A DNA stretch of 64,000 nt, from positions 166,544 to 230,543 of the forward strand of contig NMRA01000643.1 in NCBI GenBank assembly GCA_002633005.1, written 5' to 3'. Below, one piece after another: positions 25,736-36,252 of this stretch (its first letter is position 1; every line of letters begins with the position of its first letter). Position numbers and translations under genes: made by a program. The stretch comes from Phoronis australis. Its lineage: Eukaryota > Phoronida > Phoronidae. Below the pieces are notes generated by a model. The model had not been told where the DNA came from, made no database searches, and worked only from the letters and a program-made list of their open reading frames with translations.

Positions 25736-27077
25736 TGAAATCTAAACAAAGAGGAACTTGTCCAGAGGCTCTCACTTATAAACTTAACTCTGAATTTGGA
25801 AAAAGCATCGCAAACTAACAAAAAGTGATACTCATCCTCAACTCAATTCCTCGAGCATAATGTACACAGTCTGTCTTGATATATCACATTTACGTGACGG
25901 CCAGTTTCTACTGCCAGTCTGTGGTTTGCACATCGAAAACGTGTAAAACTTTGCACGAACACTCTTTTAAGTTTTCAATATCTAAATAGTTTTCATGTTT
26001 AAATACAACCTTAAAATTTTTGTAATAGCTTAACTTGGAATTAGAATCAACATCGGACTGCAGTCTTTGCAAAGCACAGTCCTTAAACCCCCTTGCGAGA
26101 AAATATTTACAAACGACTCTTGACACGGGACTCCTTGGTTTACCTAAGCATCATAGAAACCATACATTCACTACAAATTGCGGACTGAGGTTGCCCAATT
26201 ATACATATGTCCACCATTTTCATCTAGTCTGTACAACATGTAAGGTGCTCTTGGATATTGTTCCTGTGGCATATTCAAAATTTTAAACCAGTGCTGCGTT
26301 CAGTAATGCTAGGACCTACGCTAGCTATAACCTAGACGAAGTCACGTGTTCTCATTTGAAACACATGGCAATATCCCACGTAATTTCGCGAAGTCTTGCT
26401 TTTTAGCGATGTCCTAGCGTTACGGGAGGCTGTATTTAATACAGCTAACAAAGTATCTCGTAAACATCGGGTATCTGCCACATTCACCCAACACTGCAGC
26501 GTTAGAGCAAGAACTGCCAAGTCCCAAGGTCCATTTACAAAATTTTAAAGGAATTTTTTCTAAACACTTGCATTCTTTAAAACCCCAAACCTCAACACCA
26601 TAACACAATGTTGGGTACACCAGTTTATCAAATAACTGAAAGGCAAGTGATGGGGGCTTATTGCGACATCTGCGCTATAGCTTCAAACCACGTGATGCAG
26701 CTTCTATTTCTTGACAAGAAAGCGTTTTTTGTTGCTTTCGACCATGACAATTTAGATATTTATAATGAGATACAGCATCAACTTGCTGTTTGTTAAAAAA
26801 AATTTCTCATAGTGTCTTAAGGGACCTCCATTTCTAAATACAATTATTTTGGTTTTCTTCAAATTCACAGCCATACCCCATGAACTACAATAATCATTGA
26901 GACAATTCAACATACGTTGCAAGTTAGACGCTGTTAGAGAGCACAAAAACGTGTCATCTGCATATAATAGTGAATTAATATTTGTAGCATGCTCATCTAA
27001 GCAGGTGCTATATATATCACAACGTGAATAGAGTTTTTCTAAAAACTCACTGAGATACAAAACAAATAGTAGAGGGC

Positions 27078-27088
27078 TTATCATACAG
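27078..27088. repeat. Target-site duplication, left copy of SINE
   Basis: TTATCATACAG, matched exactly at 27328-27338 on the other side of the SINE. Confidence 0.9.
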
Positions 27089-27327
27089 GAGGCAGTGTTG
27101 CCTGGTTGATAAGTGTCCGCTTTCTTTACTTGAGGTCGTGGGTTCGAGTCCCACCAGGTCACACTGCTAAACCCTTGAGCCAGGTTTCTAGCCCCTCAGC
27201 TCGGTTTTTAACCATATATTAATAAAGCAAAAAATATTTCCAGGTGATCAGTGCAATGGGCCCACATGCGAGGCCTGCTCACGTCTGGTACAACGTGTAT
27301 CAGACCGCCTGCAATTATTTTTTAAAA
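27089..27327 (+). mobile_element. tRNA-derived SINE
   Basis: A 239-bp insertion flanked by exact 11-bp duplications. The head is tRNA-like: a near-consensus A box (TGGTTGATAAG, 27103-27113), a perfect B box (GGTTCGAGTCC, 27141-27151), and complementary CCTGG/CCAGG arms at 27101 and 27154. A unique body follows (27160-27240). The tail, 27243-27327 (starting CAGGTGATCAGTGCAATGGG), resembles the 3' end of the RNase H LINE at 56087-56185, ending in an A/T-rich run. SINEs of this kind are transcribed by RNA polymerase III from the internal A and B boxes and copied by a partner LINE. The insertion interrupts the minus-strand LINE at 25800-28850, so it is younger than that LINE copy. Confidence 0.9.
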
Positions 27328-27338
27328 TTATCATACAG
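27328..27338. repeat. Target-site duplication, right copy of SINE
   Basis: TTATCATACAG, an exact match to 27078-27088. Confidence 0.9.
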
Positions 27339-29157
27339 CCTTGTCGAGTACCAATAGTGCAATTAAATAAGTCTGTTAAACCATCACGTGTTTAACACAT
27401 GATCTCAACTTGCTATACATTAATCGCAGAATTGATAACATATTACCGTGAACATTAATTTGCATAAGTAAAAGTAAAGTATGTGGTACTCGATCAAAAG
27501 CTTTTGAAAAGTCAATAAATGCACAATATAATCTGCCACCTAAATCGACTTAAGGATTCACATTTAGCATTTTTGGCAGATTCTAATTCTTTATCCCACT
27601 ACATGGGTTGATTTGGTTTCTTGCCTTTATTTTTTCCAGTTATCGCCTCATATTTATGATTTGAAAATGTCAATGATGTCTGAAAATATAGATCTGAGAT
27701 ACACTGAACCGCCTTATCTACATCATTTTGTGTTAAGTTCTCTTCTATTGTCATTGCGCACTCGTGTAATTCTACTGAAAACGCCTGCGAGTATTCAAAT
27801 GTTTTGGCACTATCCCACTTAATGCTATGATGCGGGCATAACACGTGTCTCATCACACGACCTAATCATTGGTTCTTCACGCGTAAAGCTACATATGATA
27901 GGCAAGTGATCTGATTTGTCCCAGACATCTACTTTAAAATCGTTTACAACTTCAAACATATCAGTAGATATAAGTAAATAATCAACTAAACTGCAGCCTC
28001 CTGAAGCAAAACATGTAAAATTACCACATGCGTCATCTGGAAACTGACCACTTACAATATGTACATTCACAACACATGTCAATGAGGGCGTTACCAGTAC
28101 CAATCGTGACAAGGTAAATATTTTGAATTGTCGTTCAAAATAAAGTCATCAAGAGAACCGGTTCGGGCACTTAAGTCACCCATTATGAATAAATAGCAAT
28201 CTTGGTGTTGATTGGCTAATTTTGAAATGCAGCATAGTTTCTTTCTGACATATTTTCATAAGAAACGGACCCTTCAGGGGGTAAATAGACCAAGCACATA
28301 ATAATGTCTTTCTCGACATTTTCCAAATTTTGGTCGCATTTAAAAACAATACCAAATGAGAACTGAACATTTATACGCTTGAGATAAGCTGATATTGAAT
28401 GCTTTATAAAGACATTAACACCACCCGAGTACCTGCCATATTTTTTGGTTTTCTTTTTACAGACACTAAACGACGGGTAACCCGACAAACTGAACTGTGA
28501 TGTTGTTTTCGCCCACGTTTCAGAAACGCATATAATATCATATTCAGATAAATATGCTTGAACGTCTTATTTACGAATTTTATTCGCAAGACCTTGCGCA
28601 TTCCAGCCGACCACTGAGAGTGGGCCGTGCCTAGCCGCTTACGTGTCGTCATTGAGCCGCCATTAGTGGGTCTTGAAGTTGAATCTGAAGAATACACAGC
28701 GCGTGAGCGGTTTGAACTTGCGTATACTGCATCTTTTTCCCATCATAATGATACACTTGACCGTTGTCAGTTAACTTATTAAAGCTAATTTTTGCCTTCA
28801 ACATGTTTTGCGATCGGTAATATTGTTCGTATAACTTGCGTCTTGCCTGTTTTACCTGGAGAGAGAAGTCTTTGTTACGATCATGTCGCGATTATCTATA
28901 CTTCTCCTTTTCTTCAGGACTCATCTTGGCAATAATATTCTATTTAATAGTGTTTCACTTCAAGTCCGGAACTTTGCAGATTTCAGAAGATTAGATCCAT
29001 TAAAACTGCTGTTTCAGTATTTCCCTTGGCAATTTGCCAAATATATCAAGTTTGCTTTTGAACTTAGAAACCATCGCATTCATAGTATGAACCCAACTGG
29101 ACTGGGTACTTATTTTCCTTACGAATGTTATACCTATAACTGTTTAAATTAATTGTA

Positions 29158-29295
29158 CATACATACACAAAATGTACCAAGAGTGGCGTAGATGAAGTAA
29201 TATCCCACGAGACATTCCGGTCTCCGTCGTTACGCGGAATAATATCTCGTATGATCTGACTTCATCTTCGCCAATAGAGGTACGTTTTGTATGTA
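29158..29295. repeat. Fold-back element (imperfect palindrome, about 138 bp)
   Basis: The left arm ACATACACAAAATGTACC...GTGGCGTAGATGAAG is mirrored by CTTCATCTTCGCCAAT...GGTACGTTTTGTATGT on the right. The arms cover nearly the full length with mismatches and a small centre near 29222, typical of a very short MITE or a decayed hairpin element. It is non-coding. Confidence 0.6.
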
Positions 29296-30479
29296 TCCCA
29301 TACGCTTCGAATTCCTGAGTTTCGTTCATTTTTCAGCAGATTTTTTAATTGTTCACGTGGCTGATTACATCCTATGTGTATATACTTGCGTGTTAGGTTA
29401 CAAGTTTTCTCTACTAAAGGAAACAGTTTTAAAATATGTACCGGTATCTTACTCAAAAAGAGGTAACAAAGATGTAAACAACGGTAATTAAGCATTGAAC
29501 TTGTAACAATTCCTGAAAATAGTTAAGTAACAACAATATTTGATATTGTAGTTACCAAAGAATCAACGCCTGAGTTGCAGACAATTTAATTTATTTAGCA
29601 ATTGAAAACTGAGACAGAAGTGTCATATAATTAAAAGTTTTGAACAAGATGTTACGGTTTGGGACCTGATTGCATGTCAAGTGTTATATGTACTGCTACA
29701 ACTATATTCCTTTAAACTATATTCGAAAAGTTTGATGGTCAAACTGGCTAAGGACGTTGAGTTGACATTGACCTACCTTTTGAACTTTCCATGTCAGAGG
29801 GCACTCTTGAAGTAGTGGGGGAGGTGAATATGGAAAACAATATACATGGCCGTATTGCACGCGACTGATTCAACGCGTATGAAATAAATACATACATACA
29901 TACATACATATAGTGAACTAGTTAAAAACCTTAATTCTGATCTTGGAACAATTATTGCACAAACCGACACCTAACGAAAGATCTGGCTGCAGCCATCTTC
30001 ATGATGTGGTAAAGATCACCAGTACTCGGTTGTCTGTTTTTCGGAATAACACTGGAATTTGTTGTAGCCTGTTTCCTCTTAATTTTTGTGCAGTTATTCA
30101 GAATCTTAATGTTTGTTATCATGATCAGAATCATCACCATTGTCCTGGTCATCTTCATTACCATTATCATGTTCATTATATTTTAATTCAAGTTGCTTTG
30201 GAATTCTCAAGAGGGCTTCCATTAATTTCCTTGTCCATCTTTCTTGATTACTTAAATTACAGTTACAACCTGTCCTTTTCTGTGTTTTCACATATTTTAG
30301 CTGTTGCCGCGTTTGTGTAATCATCTAGGATATTTTGAAACCATTTTACAAACGAGATTGCATTTCATGAATAGTAAGATATGCTAGGGCTTAAAAGGTT
30401 ATATAAATGTTCATTTGTTGTCCAAGGCCTACTGGTAGCAGCTCCGCTTAAAATGATTTTCTCGGCTTTGTTACTGTGA
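29296..30479. other. No gene recognised; small (ACAT)n run
   Basis: AT-rich sequence. A short ACAT microsatellite lies at about 29887-29911. The overlapping open frames at 29943-30320 (plus) and 29952-30176 (minus) arise from a simple-sequence-like CATCAT/ATTACC stretch near 30113-30180 and show no domain. Confidence 0.4.
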
Positions 30480-30519
30480 ACTAAATATTGAACAAATGGG
30501 CTGATAGTTATTCCATTGT

Positions 30520-31180
30520 AACATGCCAGCTGGATAATATTTTGGCATTACTTTGACATCCTGGATTTTCTGAAGCCTCTCTTGCATTTTCTGAATCAAG
30601 TTCATTCGTCGTCTTCTCCATCATCATATCTTTATTCCATTTCTCAGTGGCTGCTTTTGAAACGTGTTGAGTTTGGGCAAGCTTTTCAGAATTCAAGTGC
30701 TTTGTTAGCACAGCTGGCGAATCTGGTGGGTCCAATTGAAAGACAGGGTTGGTTACCTCAAAGCTTGTGATATCATCAGTTGAGACTAATGATGAGCACA
30801 TTGGAGAAACTGTCTTCAATAGCCAAGAGTAGCTTAGTTGACCCTGAGTTAAGTAAACTAGGTTGCCTGTTTTTCAGACCTATCAATTGAGTCATCCATT
30901 CTGGTGCTGGTCTCAGAAATGAAGGTGTTTTTTTCAGGCTTGCTCTATTGTTTTCGCTCTCCTTAGCTTGTAGCAGTGGATGGCATATTCTGTATGTTTC
31001 CTCCATTTTATTCATATCTACTCTCGTTATTTTGTTGACTTCAGAACTTGTAGAGGCTTCCGAATCTTGTATTTGTGACCGTTTCAACTCGTCTTTTCCC
31101 AATTTCTTTACCCCTTTTGATTTCTTAGCTTTTGTCAACTTCAGCACTTTTTCACCTGTACGTTGTTTTCCAACTTCTTT
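30520..31180 (-). pseudogene. Frameshifted cytoplasmic-tail remnant of receptor A
   Basis: Sequence homologous to the C-terminal tail of receptor B, lying out of frame with the 7TM part of receptor A. Against copy B, a net loss of four bases at about 31176-31181 (CCAACTTCTTTAGCATC against CCAACTTTCTTCTTCAGCATC) shifts the frame just after TM7. A one-base gain near 30855-30860 returns the original frame. Tail motifs are still readable: MEETYR (near 31000) and FEVTNPVFQ (near 30755). Copy A also lacks about 108 bases present in copy B near the end of the tail. The tail has lost its connection to the receptor unless the assembly is wrong here. Confidence 0.7.
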
Positions 31181-32061
31181 AGCATCTTTATGCGACATTT
31201 CAACTCTATAATGATCTCTTGCTTCCAGACGCATGCCAGGAATATCACAACACTGTCAAGAATCATCGCGATCTCTCTTGTCATTTCTATAGCAGAGTTA
31301 TTGGGGTTTGTAAACAATAGGAAATGTATAATCATGCTTATTGTCATGGAGATAGAACACGCGGCATTGCGTAATGTATTCCTCTTCTCAGATTGAGTCA
31401 TCTGAATGCTGTTTATTGGGTCTTTTTGGTAGAAACTCTTGATCATTGCCACACAGCAGTGGATGTATATCACAAAGTTAGTGAACACAAAACAACTGCA
31501 TGGAACGACAAAGAATGCCAAGAGTGCGGGTACAGTAGAGATGAAGCATGTTGTCTTCCCTATTCCGAGGTCAAAACCCAAATACGCATTGATCCCGCTA
31601 TGTCTTCCTGTGGTCAATGTAGCCAGAATTATCGGCCCGACAATTACCAGTGGCAATAACCAGCAGTAAAGTGTATATGTGATGTACTGTTTCATGTTTG
31701 ACTTCTTCCCCTGAAAGTAGTGCGTGAGGTTCCACCAGTTATCAATGACGTTCATCTTCAACCACAGGAATGTCGCCACCCAGAAATACTGGTTCAAGCT
31801 GGCTCCTGTCCAACACACGGCTTGGTTCTGTGTGGCGTGCAGAGTAGAGTCTCCGATGATCTGTTGTGCCACTCGAGCAAAGCACATGTTGATGATACAG
31901 TATCCGCCAGGAGTGTGGAGCCGCGGTACAATGATGTAGATTACAGCCGTTGTGGTCAGCATGACAATACTGGCCACCGTAATTATTTGCTCAACTTGGT
32001 AAATTTCCACATCTGAGCCATCTTGAGTTAGGTTTGAGGGTGTTGTAAATGGAGTCGTCAT
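31141..32061 (-). CDS. Methuselah-like/class B-like 7TM receptor (paralogue A), short-tailed
   Basis: Seven-transmembrane protein very close to paralogue B through TM7. The first in-frame ATG is at 32061, giving 306 residues (an in-frame GTG two codons upstream is not used in animals). Visible are an NLT glycosylation site near the N-terminus, VCWTGASLNQYFWVATFLWL across the top of TM3, DNWWNLTHYF after TM3, CFISTVPALLAFFVVPCSCF in TM5, RNAACSISMT at TM6 and a FLACVWKQE end of TM7. Because of the frameshift at about 31178, the protein ends about 14 residues after the frame departs (LENNVQVKKC), losing the roughly 230-residue tail of paralogue B. It may be a functional tail-less receptor or a young pseudogene. 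The 7TM region has no stop, which suggests recent constraint or a very recent frameshift. Confidence 0.7.
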   Translation of the reverse strand: MTTPFTTPSNLTQDGSDVEIYQVEQIITVASIVMLTTTAVIYIIVPRLHTPGGYCIINMCFARVAQQIIGDSTLHATQNQAVCWTGASLNQYFWVATFLWLKMNVIDNWWNLTHYFQGKKSNMKQYITYTLYCWLLPLVIVGPIILATLTTGRHSGINAYLGFDLGIGKTTCFISTVPALLAFFVVPCSCFVFTNFVIYIHCCVAMIKSFYQKDPINSIQMTQSEKRNTLRNAACSISMTISMIIHFLLFTNPNNSAIEMTREIAMILDSVVIFLACVWKQEIIIELKCRIKMLKKLENNVQVKKC

Positions 32062-32197
32062 ATCCACTGGCTATGAAATGAATTCAAACTAGGGTTTGTT
32101 ACTTATAGCTCTTTTTCTTGCATAACCGTCATGTGCTCTGCTGTTTCAGTCAACAAGAATATAGCGGCCATGTCTGCATGAAATTCAATAGTACATA

Positions 32198-33310
32198 TAC
32201 CGTATTCGCCGTAATAACCGCCCAGGGCGCTTAGAAAAGTTCGTTTCAGGGGGGCGCTTATTATAACCCTAAGCCGTTGAAACCTGGTCTCCGAAACGGG
32301 TGAAATCGGAAGCTAAGATTCAATATATTTACGCTCTGTGACGTATCTGTAATCTATGAAAGACTTTCTACAAAACTCTGGTGCATTGCTATCAAAGTTT
32401 GCTGCTAAATTAAGATCATTTTACAGAAAATTGTGCTGAAATCCCAGGGCGAAAACTCGCTGACTGCCTGCCTCGCAATCGTCGATATGGCGACGTGAGT
32501 GCTTGAATAAAAATACAGTTTCGACTCAAGCAAATAACCTGAAATCCTTCTTAAGTTTTCCCATATTAGTCGCCGTGTAGCTGGATGCGTACGTAACTAT
32601 CTACAGTTATTTTTCGGTGTAAGGGTGTGTAAGCATTCACTGTCAGTGGTTATTTTATCGGATATTTGGCTTAAAAACACCAGTTATGGTTCATCAAACA
32701 ATTCATTTTAAAAGTAACGCAAACATTTTTTATCGTAGAGAAACTGTCGGAAATTAGTGCCAATATTCATTTCTTGCCGATGCTATGCTACCTGTTTCAT
32801 GAATGGATATTTCCCGACTAATGCCTTTGATGACAGGTTCATGTATGTAGTACGCGCTTCCTGGCCACGTGCTTTTAACACTAGCCAAGCTGTTTATTAG
32901 TCTTCGATTCGCAGTTTTCACGTGTAGGCCTTCAAAGAAATTTGGATTCCTGTTGAAAGCGGGGAATATCTACAAAACAATCCCGTAGACTTCTGTTCTG
33001 AAAGGCCAGACCATTGGTCCTCGCAATATCAGCAGAACTGTGTTCGTTTTGAGGCATGGCGGAAGTTTGAAGTGTATAGTCACGGCTAAATACCGACATA
33101 ACTGCGAGGCTCGTGGTCTACAAATTCTGCGCACAATGATTTTTTCCAGGACTGTCGGATATTATTGATAAATTGAAGACGTTACTGTAGAATTTTAGGA
33201 CTGTAGGTAAGGCATTTTTCGCACGTTCATGTTCTTGGAGTAGGCGCTTACTTTAGCAAAGTCTGAAAACGTGTGGGGGGCGCTTATAGGGGCATGGGCA
33301 GTACCATCTA
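32198..33310 (+). mobile_element. TACCGTATTCGCC-family DNA transposon, copy 1
   Basis: The left end is TACCGTATTCGCCGTAATAA (32198-32217), followed by GCGCTTATTATAACC. The right end, ...GGGCGCTTATAGGGGCATGGGC, stops short of the full terminal repeat seen in copy 3. No protein-coding capacity, so non-autonomous. The interior lacks a segment kept in copies 2 and 3 (the part around CTCGGTGAGTCGCC). The paralogous block B has no element at this place (about 48100-48115), so B shows the related empty site. Confidence 0.75.
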
Positions 33311-33317
33311 CTGACAT

Positions 33318-33666
33318 CAGGGCTTGGAATTTTCCTCTATTTTTGCATGGGCGGTGCACCATAAGGGGCTGGGGGGGCTATAGCCCCCCACTTCTTTCTG
33401 TGCTATGCCGCACATGGTCTGTAGGCGATGCACCACAAGGTGGCTGAGGGGGCTTCAGCCTCACCACTTTTTTCAGTGCTGCGGCGCCCATGTTTTGGTT
33501 TCAATTGTCTATTATTTGATTTCCAGTTTGTTCTTTTTTATCATTATTTTGTTTTTATTCATGGAAAAAGATTCCTTTCAGTTAAATTTTATGCAAGCCT
33601 ATTTGTGGACCGATTCATCACCTAGAAGTTTTTTCCTCTTTTTATCATTGGTCATTACAAGCCCTG
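33318..33666. mobile_element. CAGGGCTTGGAAT-family MITE
   Basis: Starts CAGGGCTTGGAATTTTCC (33318) and ends GGTCATTACAAGCCCTG (33666). It is shared with block B (48130), so it was present before the block duplication. It contains an extra GC-rich section near 33350-33490 with two similar GATGCACCACAAGG / GGTGCACCATAAGG words. Any open frames in it are by chance. Confidence 0.75.
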
Positions 33667-34069
33667 TGGCATGTTGTGGGGGAGTCAATAAATATTTTCA
33701 CTTATGGTGTAGTGAATTGTAAGTCTGCTTGGACAGAGATTTAAAGCCAGTGTTTTGTAATTTTCATAGGTGACCGCTTTTCAATTATTCATTATCACTA
33801 GCACTTTCGTTGTTGTTGTTAGCACATTAATCCAGGGATTCGGAATGCTGCTATGAACCTGTCTACCATAAAGAAATTGTCCTTCAGTTTATACCTCTCA
33901 CGTTTCTGAAATTGGTCTCAACATGTTCTTTACTCAAATTAGAGTAGTTTAATTGCTTGAGAGGCATAAGAATTGGGCTTGTGATAACAAACCGTTGTAT
34001 GTGACGACGAGCCATGCTCTAAAGCATTTAATGAATAGTCAGTTCTTTCCAAGCCACGAAACCACCTCT

Positions 34070-34275
34070 CATCTCAGTAAGAAACAAACCACCTCTCACC
34101 TGAGTAAGGAACAAACCACCTCTCACCTGAGTAAGGAACAAACCACCTCTCACCTGAGTAGGGAATAAACCACCTCTCATCTGAGTAGGGAACAAACCAC
34201 CTCTCACCTGAGTGAAGATCAAACCACCTCTCACCTGATTAATGAACAAACCACCTCTCACCTGAGTAAGGAACA
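34070..34275. repeat. Minisatellite, 27-bp unit, about 8 copies
   Basis: Tandem ACCACCTCTCACCTGAGTAA GGAACAA units with minor changes. Because 27 is a multiple of three, both strands stay open over the array, which explains the repetitive frames at 33953-34168 and 34028-34276. I do not regard these as genes. Confidence 0.95.
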
Positions 34276-36063
34276 AACATTTGGACCAGTTAGTGAGACA
34301 TGTCCAAAGTCAAAAGGTTTTTTCTTTGATGGATTTCGCAGGTTCACGGTAGCTTTAAGTCATTTTTCATATAAATGACTTGTGTTTTGTAACGGATATT
34401 CTGACTATATTTTACCGTTTTTGCTACAAGTTGAGACCAATTTACAGTAAATGGTCTAAATCAAAAGATAGTTCTTGTAGGGAAGTGTCCCCCAACTGCA
34501 GCTTTAAGTATTGTTTGTTGTTGGCACTGACATAATTGTTCATTGAGGGGCTTAATACAACACTAATAGGTCTATGTGAACTATTGATCTTAAGTAGCAA
34601 CTCTTCCCATCCTATTATGTAATATTACTTCTAATGTAAGGTTATTCGGTACTGGGTTGTGCACTCACTGTGATCATCTGCATGCTTTCTAAAAATTTGT
34701 AAAACTTGGATTTGTTTGTTTGGAAAGTGTTTTTTTTTTCTTTGTTTATTATCTAGTTGTCAATTTTATTGAAAACTTTTGCAGTGAAATGAATATAGGT
34801 TTTCCAACTTCAAGAATTAGAAATCTGCTCATTCCTTTGTAGAAAACTTGACATTTATAACTTAATCACTTCATAATCTCTTGTGGTTTATGTGAGATAT
34901 GCATTCCTTAGGTTTTCAAACATCATTGTTTTAATCCACTTGTTAACACATATTCCATCCAGCATTCCTTTTGGCAATGTATGCCTGAAGTGGTTTGCCA
35001 AACTGTTAAATTTAAACCTCTTAAATCTAGATTATATGATTCCCCACAAAATCAATGGGGAAGTTTAACAATAGTTTTTGTTGCGCAATGAGAAATGTTA
35101 ATGTTGACTATTCCTCTTTGCAAAAATAACAAAGGTATTAGCTCAAATGTAAAGAATTAATCTTTAGACTTACCTAGCAGTTACAAATTCCAAATTATAA
35201 GTCTGTGGCAAAACTCCTTTAAATTCCCATGTACACAACTATGTGGTATGCTAGCAAATCAAGGAATATTAAATGTGTTCTGTTACTCTTTGTTTTTCAT
35301 TCAGGTAAGCATTGTTGCTTTTATTTTCTTACAGGTGTTTTATTTGTTACTTGCCTTTACAGTACGGCTTTTCAAGTCACAAAATATTTTATTCTTGTTC
35401 AACAGTAACGGTTTTTACTATTCTCTAACATGTTGACATAATAATCAATAAATACATATAGTTCCTATGACTTCAGTTTCCAATGTTATTTTTTCTCGGT
35501 TGCTATTGATAAGATCAGTAAAGTCGTTGTTAAATGGGTGACTGAGAGAAAAGATAATATGACGCTTTATATCTAGATTGGCAACTTCAGTATGTCAGAG
35601 TCTCTATCTCTTTTAGAAAAGTCACTACAAAATTGGTTTGGGAAAGGGTAGATCCACAATAACAACCAAAGAGGGTTTGACTGACATAGTCCTCTATTAC
35701 ATTGATTCAAAAGGCAGGGTGTCCAAATCCCCTAGGCTACTTATGGCTTTACAATTAGGCTTTTAAATTCCCACTTGAAACTGTGTGTGGTTGCATCTAT
35801 CATTTTTGTTGTTCAATATATGGTGAACTTTCACATGAACCCTGTGAGTATGAACTAGTACCTCCATCTAATGTTTGGGCATGGAATTAGGCTGTTTCCC
35901 ATGTGACAAACATTTCTATTGCTTTCGGTGTTTTGTGTAAGTCGAACTACAGTGATGATTTTTCTGTTCTTCCTAAACCCATAAATAACTTTTGAACTTA
36001 GTTGGAATCATTTTTGGTGTTGTAAGTGATTCATTTCTAAAGGGAACATTATGCTTTTGATAT
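34276..36063. other. No gene recognised
   Basis: AT-rich sequence upstream of MTO1 exon a, probably intron or intergenic. No conserved MnmG N-terminal motif (FAD-binding GGGxAG, or GPA-type motifs) could be found on the plus strand. Confidence 0.4.
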
Positions 36064-36252
36064 GATATGTAGCCTATGGTGATTGGAGTCTGGGTTATCA
36101 CTACATGTTGTGATATGTAGCCATGGTGATTGGAGTCTGGGTTATCACTACATGTTGTGATATGTAGCCATGGTGATTGGAGTCTGGGTTATCACTACAT
36201 GTTGTGATATGTAGCCATGGTGATTGGAGTCTGGGTTATCACTACATGTTGA
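36064..36252. repeat. Minisatellite, 47-bp unit, 4 copies
   Basis: Four copies of a 47-bp unit beginning GATATGTAGCCATGGTGATT and ending CACTACATGTTGT. Copies 2-4 are essentially identical, and copy 1 has one extra base. Confidence 0.95.

Larger units (their letters stand above)
25800..28850 (-). pseudogene. Decayed LINE with endonuclease and reverse transcriptase remnants
   Basis: Read on the minus strand from 28850 to 25800. A Lys/Arg-rich lead-in region comes first, then the apurinic-type endonuclease (ICVSETWAKT about 28520, YSGGVNVFIKHSI about 28410, and the end of the domain with SDHLPI about 27900). The reverse transcriptase follows, with motif A AFIDFSKAFDRVPH (about 27530-27486), a TRQG...SPLLF box and an intact YADD (about 26970), and then a post-RT region with YGVEVWGF (about 26600). 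Several frameshifts and stops break the reading frame. A SINE (27089-27327) is inserted inside the RT region, exactly at the TRQG box. The domain order fits the CR1/L2/Jockey type of APE-containing LINE. No ORF long enough for activity remains. Confidence 0.85.
30480..33960. repeat. Segmental duplication block A (receptor plus flanks)
   Basis: Homologous to 46229-49042 (block B) in the same orientation, offset about 15.8 kb. Shared parts are the receptor gene, its upstream region, the CAGGGCTTGGAAT MITE and the sequence around 33820-33950 (matching 48910-49030). Block A alone has the DNA transposon at 32198-33310. Block B alone has the Penelope-like element from 49043. The duplication therefore predates both insertions. 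Confidence 0.8.

Noticed and set aside
27101-27165. Possible functional tRNA gene
   Set aside because: A and B boxes are present, but the sequence continues into a SINE body and tail and is flanked by target duplications, so it is the head of a SINE.
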